Shown: positions 1 to 6,084 of the stretch, in pieces
Layout: the number at the start of each line of letters is the position of its first letter
Position numbering within the stretch: position 1 is the first letter of the stretch
Assembly (NCBI GenBank): GCA_026002025.1
Contig: BOAU01000061.1
Coordinates: forward strand, 1-12,483
Length of the DNA stretch: 12,483 nt
Source of the DNA: Spirochaetia bacterium
GTDB lineage: Bacteria; Spirochaetota; Spirochaetia; Treponematales; Breznakiellaceae
Direction of reading: 5' to 3'
Notes under the pieces: model-generated
Database searches by the model: none
Seen by the model: the letters and a program-made list of their open reading frames with translations, nothing else
What the model was told of the DNA's origin: nothing
Position numbers and translations under genes: made by a program

Positions 1-2
1 AT

Positions 3-116
3 GCTTGCATTCAACGCATTAAAAAAATCGCCTTTGGGTTTCGGAACAAAGAACGGTTTAAGCGTTCTATCCTTTTTCACCTGGGCGGTTTGGACATGAG
101 TCCTTCCACCTCATAG
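3..116 (+). CDS. Transposase C-terminus (partial, ISL3-like)
   Basis: Frame 3 is open from the window start to TAG at 114-116 and encodes 37 residues of a C-terminus. It contains IQRIKKIAFGFRNKERFKR followed by SILFHLGGLD. The pattern of a basic helix, then G-F/Y-R-N, then a hydrophobic stretch is the usual C-terminal end of ISL3/IS204-type DDE transposases, where the last helix follows the catalytic Glu. The catalytic DDE residues would lie upstream, outside the window. The stop codon touching a terminal-repeat-like sequence supports the reading. The fragment is too short to exclude another transposase family or an already decayed copy. Confidence 0.55.
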   Translation, partial: ACIQRIKKIAFGFRNKERFKRSILFHLGGLDMSPSTS

Positions 117-127
117 CCGGAAGAGCC
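117..127. repeat. Candidate IS terminal inverted repeat
   Basis: CCGGAAGAGCC lies directly after the transposase stop codon and directly before the homologous part of the acyltransferase gene. Read from outside inward it is GGCTCTTCCGG. The next 8 bp, AATTCATT (128-135), are the candidate target duplication. The matching left end is outside the window. Confidence 0.45.
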
Positions 128-831
128 AATTCATTTTTTTAATAGCGCCGAATAAGCATAATATCTATCCTGAATATTATCCCCTGGAAAGACCGGATGG
201 GATTACTCGAACAGAGCAAATTATGAATGTCTTGCCGGAAAATCTTAAAGACGTTGTAATTTACCCCCGTGATTATATTCTGTCAAAAAAATCATCCGAA
301 TTAATACCGCCGGTTGAGACGATACAATATTATCAATACGGTACTCACTGGAATATGCTGGGTGCAATGAATGCGTTTGATTTATTGTATCAAAAAATTA
401 TAGATAATTTTCCAGATGTAGTCTTCCCAAAATTGGAATACAACATAGATATAAAAAACGAACCCTATATTGATAGCTGGCTTACAACTTTGGGGTTTAC
501 ATCTGCATCGTGGGAGTATTATAACACCCATGCAATAATCGAACCAGAAAACAAATGGACATATTATTATACATATACAAAAAACGAAGACCGCAATAGG
601 GTCATTACAGAAAACAAAAACCCCGGTTTACCCAGGGCGATAATTTTTCGAGATTCCTTCTTTTCTGCCCTGGAATCTTTTACTTCAACAATGTTTTCTT
701 CCGCTGAATATAATTGGAGATGGTTTAATGAAAGTGAAAAAGGGTATATCCTTAACAACAAACCTGATATCATCATATGGGAAATGGCAGAGCGTTATAT
801 TACCGGGATACCCAATGCTACATGGAACTAG
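128..831 (+). pseudogene. AlgJ/AlgX-type SGNH acyltransferase, 5' part lost to IS insertion
   Basis: The reading frame is open from the IS junction at about 128 to TAG at 829-831. Residues encoded before the first ATG at 223 already match the family: FIFLIAPNKHNIYPEYYPLE resembles the 'PnK.siY.e.lP' segment of AlgJ/AlgX/DHHW proteins, so the ATG at 223 is not the native start. Further on are a YGTHWN block (about 345) and a RDSFF block (about 648-660), which match the His-containing and Ser-containing catalytic motifs of SGNH-type O-acetyltransferases. The usual Asp of D-T-H-W is Gly here, a variant I cannot judge. Such proteins normally acetylate exopolysaccharide in the periplasm together with a membrane-bound MBOAT protein. 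The N-terminal membrane anchor and the partner gene are not visible. The DNA is clearly more AT-rich than the genes after it. A shorter translated product from 223 is possible, but function is unlikely. Confidence 0.7.
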
Positions 832-891
832 CGTCATCGTTTCTATATCTCCCATGCCGGATACGATATAACATGATATACTGCAAAGCCT

Positions 892-1746
892 ATGCTGCCC
901 CTGTACAAACTTGAACAGCTCCCCCGTTCCCAGCGCCTGCGGAAAATTGCCCGGGACTTCGGCGATTTTGAATCCCGTTTGATCCGTAATGATAATCTGA
1001 CCGGCGCTGAGATTCAGTATGTAACGGATATTCTCGCCCTGCTTGTGCGGGACGCCGTCTTCCCGCTCGCCGCTATCCAGGCCATACTCACCGTTCAAGA
1101 AGCGTTAACCGCTTCCGTCGCCGGCGACGCCCCTGCCGATGCCAATGCCGCCGATCTCCGCCGCAGCCTAAACACGGTGCGTCATATCCTGCTGGCAGAA
1201 ACCGGCCGCTATCCGGCGGACTGGGACTTTATCGGCGCGGACGGCGCATTGGATTCCGCAAAGCGGCGGCCCTTTCCGGGGATGCGGGTCTACCTTGAGG
1301 ACATCCGCTCCCCCTTTAACGTGGGGGCCATGTTCCGCAGCGCGGAATCCTTCGGTGCGGAAAAGATTCTGCTCTCCCCCCTCTGCGCCGATCCCCATCA
1401 CCCCCGCTCCGAGCGGACCGCCATGGGCTGTGTGGATGCGCTGCCCTGGGAACGGCTGCCCCTGGACGCCCTGGAAGGGCCGGTCTTTGCCCTGGAAACC
1501 GGGGGTATCGATCTGGCGGAATTTCCATTTCCGGGAGCTTCGCCGGATGTCCCGATTCAGGGGACCATGATCGTGGGTTCAGAAGAATTGGGGGTAAGCC
1601 CCGCCGCCCTTGCCGCGGCGGACGCTTCCCTGGGCAGGGTTAGTATTACTACCTATGGCGCAAAGGGTTCCCTTAACGTGTCAACGGCATTCGGGATCGC
1701 CATGCAGAAATGGGCGGAGGTACTGGCAAAATTTACAGTTCCCTAA
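892..1746 (+). CDS. TrmH/SpoU-family RNA methyltransferase
   Basis: This 284-residue protein has a C-terminal SPOUT domain (about residues 131-275), the trefoil-knot fold that transfers methyl from S-adenosylmethionine to ribose 2'-OH in tRNA or rRNA. Motif 1 is SPFNVGAMFRSAESFGAEKI (about 140-159), with the conserved Asn and catalytic Arg. Motif 2 is MIVGSEELGV (226-235). Motif 3 is GAKGSLNVSTAFGIAM (256-271), the knot and cofactor-binding segment. The N-terminal 130 residues are helical-looking and match no family I know; they may recognise the RNA. The start at 892 is the first ATG after the in-frame TGA at 874-876, but no clear Shine-Dalgarno precedes it. The 3' end overlaps the convergent peptidase gene by 14 bp. 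The RNA target cannot be deduced from the sequence. Confidence 0.88.
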   Translation: MLPLYKLEQLPRSQRLRKIARDFGDFESRLIRNDNLTGAEIQYVTDILALLVRDAVFPLAAIQAILTVQEALTASVAGDAPADANAADLRRSLNTVRHILLAETGRYPADWDFIGADGALDSAKRRPFPGMRVYLEDIRSPFNVGAMFRSAESFGAEKILLSPLCADPHHPRSERTAMGCVDALPWERLPLDALEGPVFALETGGIDLAEFPFPGASPDVPIQGTMIVGSEELGVSPAALAAADASLGRVSITTYGAKGSLNVSTAFGIAMQKWAEVLAKFTVP

Positions 1747-2848
1747 GCGTGTGGGGAAATTCCGTTAACCGTTCTGCCCCATCAGCCTTTATAAAAAGAA
1801 TATCCTCGATTCTGATGCCGAACTTACCCGGTAGGTAGATCCCCGGTTCATCGGAAAAGCTCATCCCCGGCGCAATGGGCAGGGTGTTGCCCTTCACCAT
1901 GTAGGGATCCTCGTGGATATCCAGGCCGATGCCGTGGCCCAGGCGGTGGGTGAAAAACTCCCCGTATCCTGCCTGCTGAATGACTCCGCGGGCCGCGGCG
2001 TCCACCGCTTCGCAGGGAAGGCCGGACCGGGGGGTCTTAAAGGCCGCTTCATTGGCCTTGAGCACAATTTCGTAGACCTCTTTGAACTCATCGCTTGCCT
2101 TGCCGATAACCGGGGTCCGGGTCATGTCCGCCTGGTAGCCAAAATAGACTCCCCCAAAATCGATCACCACCGGGTCGCCTTTGGCGATGATCCTGTCGGA
2201 GGTCCCGTGGTGGGGGCTTGCGCCGTTTGCCCCTGATGCCACGATGGGTCCCCACTCGGCCTTTTCCAGCCCGGCCTGGGTACAGAATTCGGTCAGCTGC
2301 GCTGCCGCTTCCTTTTCGGTACGGCCCTCAAGGCCCCATTTAAAAAGTTCCTCCAGACCCCGGCCCGCCAAAACCTGGGCCTCTTTGAGGAGCGAATATT
2401 CTTCATCATCCTTGAGCATCCGCAGGGGGGAGAGGATGGCGGAAGCCCCCAGCCAGCGGTTTTTGGGGAGCCGTTCCTGCAGGGCAAGCAGGTTCCCGCT
2501 CCACATCCGGCTATCAACGGCGATAGGGCCGTCGGCCGCAGGGCCAGTTTTATTCTTTATAAAAGAGGTCAAAATCGCGTAAGGGTCTTCCCCGTCAACG
2601 TGGGCCTTGCATTCCGCCATATCAGATAATTCAGGGTTGATCCCGGCCTTCTCAAAATTCGGGTAGAGGAAAAAGGCCTCATCTGCGGTAAGCAGAAAGC
2701 AGATGAGCCGGTCTGACTGGTGGCCGTTAAAGCCCGTGAGGTAGCGGAGGTCCATCGTAGGCGAGAGCAGCAGGGCGCTGATGCCCGCTTTTGCCATGTG
2801 CGTCCGCGCCCGTGTCCAGCGTTGTTCAAAAATATCTTTTCTATTCAC
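1733..2848 (-). CDS. M24-family Xaa-Pro aminopeptidase/dipeptidase
   Basis: A cytosolic metallopeptidase of the pita-bread fold that removes N-terminal residues next to proline. Taken from GTG at 2848-2846, it is 371 residues. The N-terminal creatinase-like domain (1-135) has the familiar LLLSPTMDLRYLTGF run (26-40). The catalytic domain carries all five metal ligands: D230 in VVIDFGG, D241 in QADMTRT, H305 in HRLGHGIG, E334 in SDEPGIY and E348 in RIEDI. The open frame continues upstream to about 3196, but that part lies inside the divergent oxidoreductase gene and has no family resemblance. The GTG start fits the usual N-terminus (R..r....M...G..alLl). No strong Shine-Dalgarno supports it, and a Met 17 codons later is an alternative. 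Only 48 bp separate it from the divergent gene. Confidence 0.88.
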   Translation of the reverse strand: MNRKDIFEQRWTRARTHMAKAGISALLLSPTMDLRYLTGFNGHQSDRLICFLLTADEAFFLYPNFEKAGINPELSDMAECKAHVDGEDPYAILTSFIKNKTGPAADGPIAVDSRMWSGNLLALQERLPKNRWLGASAILSPLRMLKDDEEYSLLKEAQVLAGRGLEELFKWGLEGRTEKEAAAQLTEFCTQAGLEKAEWGPIVASGANGASPHHGTSDRIIAKGDPVVIDFGGVYFGYQADMTRTPVIGKASDEFKEVYEIVLKANEAAFKTPRSGLPCEAVDAAARGVIQQAGYGEFFTHRLGHGIGLDIHEDPYMVKGNTLPIAPGMSFSDEPGIYLPGKFGIRIEDILFIKADGAERLTEFPHTLREL

Positions 2849-2884
2849 AATAGTACTGCTATGCTGGAATATGGTATTATAGTC

Positions 2885-2891
2885 AAGGAGG
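2885..2891 (+). promoter_or_regulatory. Shine-Dalgarno deciding the oxidoreductase start
   Basis: AAGGAGG lies 5 nt before the ATG at 2897. The open frame extends further upstream into the divergent peptidase gene, so this site fixes the true start. Confidence 0.85.
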
Positions 2892-2896
2892 GAAAT

Positions 2897-4072
2897 ATGA
2901 TTATTGAAGGAAGCATGGAGGTTAAGGCCTCCGTCAAACTCCGGTACGGCATGGTCGGCGGGGGGCCGGGCTCCTTTATCGGGGACGTGCACCGGAAGTC
3001 GATTGCGCTGGACGGCCTTGCGGAGATCGTTGCGGGCTGTTTCTCCCGCTCCCCGGAGGGCACCGTGACCACCGGCCGGGCCCTGGGGCTCGACCCGGAC
3101 CGACTCTACAAAACCGTTGAGGAAATGGCCGAGGCGGAGGCCAAACGGCCCGACAAAATCGATTTTGCGGTGATCGTGGTGCCCAACTACGGCCACTATC
3201 AGGCGGCAAAGGCTTTTTTAAGCCGAGGTATTCCCGTGGTCTGCGAAAAGCCCCTCTGTTTTGAAGAGGCCGAGGCCCGTGAGCTGGCGGACATGGCGAA
3301 GAAAAACAGGCTCCTCTTCGGCGTCACCTACTGTTACACGGGGAACCCCACAATCAAACATGCCAAAGAGCTGGTAAAGCAGGGGGAAATCGGCGAAATC
3401 ACCTTCATCAACGCCGAATATCCCCAGGAGTGGCTCATTGCCCCTGCGGAAAAACAGGGGAGCAAGCAGGCGGAATGGCGGACTGACCCGAAAATGGCGG
3501 GTAAATCCAACAGTGTTGGCGATCTCGGTTCCCATATCGAAAATATGATAAGTTATGTCACGGGGCTGCGAATCAAATCCCTCTGCGCCCGGCTGGACCG
3601 CATCGGTCCGGGGCGGGTGCTGGACGACAACGCCACCATCATGCTTGAGTACGAGGGCGGCGCGAAAGGGGTCTACTGGACCAGTCAGGTTGCGGCGGGT
3701 TATGACAATGCCTTCCGTTTCAGAATTTTCGGAACGAAAGGGGCCATCCAATGGAACGAAGAAGCCTGCAATTATCTGGAGCTCTTCCGTTTCGGTCAGC
3801 CCAACGCGGTGCTGTCCCGGGCCAAGGACCCCTTTTATCCCCATGCCCAGAGCTATTCCCGCCTCCCCTCCGGCCATCCCGAGGGGTATTTTGAGTCCAT
3901 GGCCAATGTTTACAGGAACTACATCGGCGCACTGGTCAAACAGCGGAATGGCGAAGAGCTCACCGAAGCGGACCTGGACTTCCCCAATGGGGAAGACGGG
4001 ATCAACGGGGTGCGGTTCATCGGAAAATGTGTAGAAAGCTCCGACAAAGGGGCTGTTTGGGTTAATTTCTAA
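2897..4072 (+). CDS. Gfo/Idh/MocA-family NAD(P)-dependent oxidoreductase
   Basis: A 391-residue cytosolic dehydrogenase of the glucose-fructose oxidoreductase/inositol dehydrogenase family, which oxidises or reduces a sugar hydroxyl with bound NAD(P). The Rossmann domain (about 14-140) has the dinucleotide loop GMVGGGPGSFIG (18-29), and the catalytic lysine is in CEKPL (116-120). The C-terminal half has DLGSHIEN (209-216), supplying the Asp and His of the active site, then IFGTKGAIQW (277-286) and a SRLPSGHPEGYFE stretch (321-333). The last stretch is typical of a subgroup often found next to sugar isomerase genes. The start at 2897 is chosen for its excellent Shine-Dalgarno. The next gene follows after 18 nt with its own strong site, so the two form an operon. 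Substrate unknown; a sugar, glycoside or inositol derivative is the reasonable inference. Confidence 0.88.
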   Translation: MIIEGSMEVKASVKLRYGMVGGGPGSFIGDVHRKSIALDGLAEIVAGCFSRSPEGTVTTGRALGLDPDRLYKTVEEMAEAEAKRPDKIDFAVIVVPNYGHYQAAKAFLSRGIPVVCEKPLCFEEAEARELADMAKKNRLLFGVTYCYTGNPTIKHAKELVKQGEIGEITFINAEYPQEWLIAPAEKQGSKQAEWRTDPKMAGKSNSVGDLGSHIENMISYVTGLRIKSLCARLDRIGPGRVLDDNATIMLEYEGGAKGVYWTSQVAAGYDNAFRFRIFGTKGAIQWNEEACNYLELFRFGQPNAVLSRAKDPFYPHAQSYSRLPSGHPEGYFESMANVYRNYIGALVKQRNGEELTEADLDFPNGEDGINGVRFIGKCVESSDKGAVWVNF

Positions 4073-4079
4073 TTTTTAT

Positions 4080-4085
4080 AGGAGG
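4080..4085 (+). promoter_or_regulatory. Shine-Dalgarno of the isomerase gene
   Basis: AGGAGG ends 5 nt before the ATG at 4091, inside the 18-nt gap after the oxidoreductase stop. It indicates independent, efficient translation within one transcript. Confidence 0.8.
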
Positions 4086-4090
4086 TTGAT

Positions 4091-5083
4091 ATGGCAAGAC
4101 CGGTTACGATTTTTACCGGACAATGGGCGGATTTACCCTTCGAGGTAATGTGTAAAAAAATTAAATCCTTTGGGTACGACGGGGTGGAGATCGCCTGCTG
4201 GGGGGATCACCTCGATCTCAAGAAAGCGGCTACGGATCCGGCGTATGTGGAGAACCGCAAGGCAATCCTCGCCAAGAACGGGCTCAAAACCTGGGCCATC
4301 GGCACCCACCTGATCGGCCAGTGCGTGGGCGACCTCTGGGACCCCCGGCTGGACGGCTTCGCTCCCCCGGAACTTGCCGGGCAGCCGGAAAAAATCCGGG
4401 CCTGGGCTATTGAGTATATGAAGTACGCAGCGGCGGCGGCGAAGAATATGGGCGTAAAGGTGGCCACCGGCTTTATGGGCAGCCCGGTGTGGAAGTACTT
4501 TTACTCCTTCCCCCAGACCAGCGAAAAGATGATCGACGATGCCTTTAAAGAAATAGTAAAACTGTGGACCCCCATCTTTGACGAATTCGACAAGTACGGG
4601 ATCAAGTTTGCCCTTGAAGTGCACCCCACGGAAATCGCCTATGATTACTACACCGCCGAGCGGCTCCTCAAGGAATTCAACTACCGCCCGACCCTGGGTT
4701 TCAACTTCGATCCCTCCCACCTGATCTGGCAGGGGGTGACTCCCCACATCTTCCTCCGGGATTTTGCCAAATATGTCTACCATGTGCACATGAAGGACGC
4801 CGCGGTCACCCTGGACGGCAAGGCGGGAATCCTGGGCTCCCATATCACCTTTGGCGATACCCGGCGGGGCTGGAACTTCCGCTCCCTGGGCCACGGCGAC
4901 GTGGACTTTGAAAACATCATCCGTGAACTCAACGCCGTCAACTACCAGGGTCCCCTCTCGGTAGAATGGGAGGACTCCGGCATGGAGCGGGAATTCGGCG
5001 CAAAGGAAGCCTGCGAGTTTGTGCGAAAGGTTGACTTTTCGCCCTCAAATGTGGCCTTTGACAGTGCGCTGAAGACGGAGTAG
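4091..5083 (+). CDS. TIM-barrel sugar phosphate isomerase/epimerase
   Basis: A 330-residue protein of the xylose-isomerase-like TIM-barrel superfamily (AP endonuclease 2 family), metal-dependent enzymes that isomerise, epimerise or dehydrate sugars and inosose. The metal ligands expected for the fold are in place: E176 in FALEVHP, D207 in NFDPSH, H233 in HVHMKD and E292 in SVEWED. The FGYDGVEIACWGDH segment (27-40) is the first strand and loop. No signal peptide is visible, so it is cytosolic. It is the second gene of an operon with the Gfo/Idh oxidoreductase. That pairing is common, and the two enzymes probably act one after the other: oxidation to a keto-sugar, then rearrangement or cleavage. 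IolE/inositol catabolism is possible, but no other iol gene is nearby. The substrate remains open. Confidence 0.87.
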   Translation: MARPVTIFTGQWADLPFEVMCKKIKSFGYDGVEIACWGDHLDLKKAATDPAYVENRKAILAKNGLKTWAIGTHLIGQCVGDLWDPRLDGFAPPELAGQPEKIRAWAIEYMKYAAAAAKNMGVKVATGFMGSPVWKYFYSFPQTSEKMIDDAFKEIVKLWTPIFDEFDKYGIKFALEVHPTEIAYDYYTAERLLKEFNYRPTLGFNFDPSHLIWQGVTPHIFLRDFAKYVYHVHMKDAAVTLDGKAGILGSHITFGDTRRGWNFRSLGHGDVDFENIIRELNAVNYQGPLSVEWEDSGMEREFGAKEACEFVRKVDFSPSNVAFDSALKTE

Positions 5084-5100
5084 GCGGGTACAGCAGAAAA

Positions 5101-5123
5101 GGGGAGGGAGAGTATCCCTCCCC
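5101..5123 (+). terminator. Terminator-like hairpin after the sugar operon
   Basis: GGGGAGGGA (5101-5109) pairs perfectly with TCCCTCCCC (5115-5123) across a 5-nt loop, 17 nt after the isomerase stop codon. The stem is very GC-rich, but the downstream AAATTCCTTT is a poor U-tract, so termination may be partial or Rho-assisted. The position makes a role at the operon end likely. Confidence 0.5.
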
Positions 5124-5130
5124 AAATTCC

Positions 5131-5532
5131 TTTGGATACATTATTGAGCTTAAGGCAACTGAAAAGACTGAACTGGTCAAAAGTTTTGACCGGTTCAATT
5201 CTCTAAAGCATTCAACGGTACTGCCCAAGGCATTTACTGAAAAAGGCCTGTATATGCTTGCAACGATTCTAAGAAGTCCATATGCAACAGCAACGACCAT
5301 TGCCATTATAGAAACCTTTACAAAAACACGGGAACTTTCAAGAATGGTAACCGTATTATCGCAAACAAAAGAAAAAAACGAACAAAAATCGCTTATGCAA
5401 AAGAGTGGAGAAATTATCGCAGAATTGTTGGATAATGATTTATCAATATCCGGGACAGAAACAAGTTTTGAAATTGACCTGTCGGTAATGAAGTTTAAAC
5501 ATATTGTTAAAAAGACTGTAAAAAGTGATTGA
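5131..5532 (+). pseudogene. ORF6N-type phage/DNA-binding protein remnant, 5' truncated
   Basis: The longest ATG-started frame begins at 5254 (92 residues), but recognisable protein starts earlier in the same frame: YIIELKATEKTELVKSFDRF from about 5137, then LPKAFTEKGLYMLATILRSP. FTEKGLYMLATIL and the following IAIIETFxKxRELSR are typical of ORF6N-domain proteins of phage and accessory origin. Their missing N-terminal half usually holds the start of the DNA-binding domain and a 'NxERFP' segment. Upstream of 5131 the frame runs into the hairpin and a TGA at 5059-5061, with no family similarity. The C-terminal part, including MQKSGEIIAELL, is intact and ends at TGA 5530-5532. The DNA is AT-rich compared with both neighbours. 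I read it as a relic of horizontal transfer. A short product from 5254 cannot be excluded, but no good ribosome site precedes it. Confidence 0.65.
5169..5197. repeat. 14-bp-arm palindrome inside the ORF6N remnant
   Basis: The arms 5169-5182 and 5184-5197 flank a single G at 5183 and match at 13 of 14 positions. The core is GGTCAAAAGTTTTGACC. It lies in the stretch coding for TELVKSFDRFNS, which appears conserved in the family, so it may be a by-product of coding or a binding site. Confidence 0.6.
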
Positions 5533-5533
5533 T

Positions 5534-5537
5534 GGAG
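5534..5537 (+). promoter_or_regulatory. Shine-Dalgarno deciding the GNAT start
   Basis: GGAG lies 6 nt before the ATG at 5544. This favours that start over the upstream in-frame TTG at 5529 and ATG at 5532, which overlap the previous stop codon and lack a ribosome site. Confidence 0.6.
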
Positions 5538-5543
5538 AACCCA

Positions 5544-6077
5544 ATGACCGCCTTACGCGAAGCCATCCCTCAAGACATTAACCGCATCATGAACCTGGAA
5601 AGGCTGTGCTTCAACGAATACACTCAGGAATCCGCGGAAACCTATCGGGAAAGGATAGAATATTTCCCCCAGGGCTTTATGATCCTTGAGGCGGAGGGTG
5701 CATTCGCCGGTGCTGCATCATCGGAAATCTGGCCTTACCGTGCGGAAATTTCTGCGGAGGACTTTTCCCTGAGCCACTCCATCGGCGGCGCCCTGGCCCT
5801 TGATGGGGAAGAGCTGTACATTTCTTCAATCGCCGTACTTCCCCAATTCAGGGGCAGGGGCTATGGAGCGCTTTTATTCAGGGGCCTAATCGATCATGTT
5901 AAGGAAAAATTTCCCCGGGTAACGAAGGGCATTTTGCTAATCAACGAAGACTGGAAAGGGGCCCGGCAAATTTATGTACGGAACGGTTTTTCTGATCAGG
6001 AAATATTGAAGGGCTTTTTTACCGAATCTGACGGCACAAAAAGGGACGGCATCGTCATGCGGAACGATCGGATTTGA
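5544..6077 (+). CDS. GNAT-family N-acetyltransferase
   Basis: From ATG 5544 the protein is 177 residues, the usual size for a stand-alone GNAT. Acetyl-CoA-binding motif A is clear: LYISSIAVLPQFRGRGYGAL (about 91-110), with the Q/RxxGxG/A pyrophosphate loop QFRGRGYGA. The N-terminus (ALREAIPQDINRIMNLERLCF) is the usual first strand and helix. A later RQIYVRNGF segment (141-149) matches motif B, where the conserved Tyr/Asn-Gly-Phe lies. It transfers acetyl from acetyl-CoA to an amine on a small molecule or protein; the acceptor cannot be told. It begins 11 nt after the ORF6N remnant and converges with the next gene, with only 7 nt between stops. Unlike the remnant it has GC-rich codon use, so it belongs to the resident genome. 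Confidence 0.85.
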   Translation: MTALREAIPQDINRIMNLERLCFNEYTQESAETYRERIEYFPQGFMILEAEGAFAGAASSEIWPYRAEISAEDFSLSHSIGGALALDGEELYISSIAVLPQFRGRGYGALLFRGLIDHVKEKFPRVTKGILLINEDWKGARQIYVRNGFSDQEILKGFFTESDGTKRDGIVMRNDRI

Positions 6078-6084
6078 TCAAGCG

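Larger units (their letters stand above)
1..127 (+). mobile_element. Right end of an insertion sequence (ISL3-like, partial)
   Basis: The first 127 bases read as the 3' end of an insertion sequence whose bulk lies left of the window. A transposase-like C-terminus ends at a TAG at 114-116. It is followed at once by CCGGAAGAGCC (117-127), which read inward is GGCTCTTCCGG, the type of terminal inverted repeat I associate with ISL3-family elements. The open acyltransferase reading frame begins directly after it. ISL3-type elements usually duplicate 8 bp of target, so AATTCATT (128-135) would be the right-hand copy. The left end and the partner repeat cannot be seen, so the family is a tentative assignment. 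Confidence 0.55.

Noticed and set aside
877..882. TATACT as a -10 box for the TrmH gene
   Set aside because: It would give a leaderless transcript starting about 3 nt before the ATG, and no -35 box is seen 17 nt upstream.
2872..2880. Extended -10 (TG-G-TATTAT) before the oxidoreductase gene
   Set aside because: It would start transcription near 2887, inside the Shine-Dalgarno, and no suitable -35 is present.
2849..3196. N-terminal extension of the Xaa-Pro peptidase frame
   Set aside because: It lies entirely opposite the intergenic gap and the oxidoreductase gene, and it does not resemble M24 peptidases. The GTG at 2848 fits the family's N-terminus.
4133..4894. 253-codon open frame antisense to the isomerase gene
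   Set aside because: It has no recognisable motif, and the sense frame carries all metal ligands of the TIM-barrel family.
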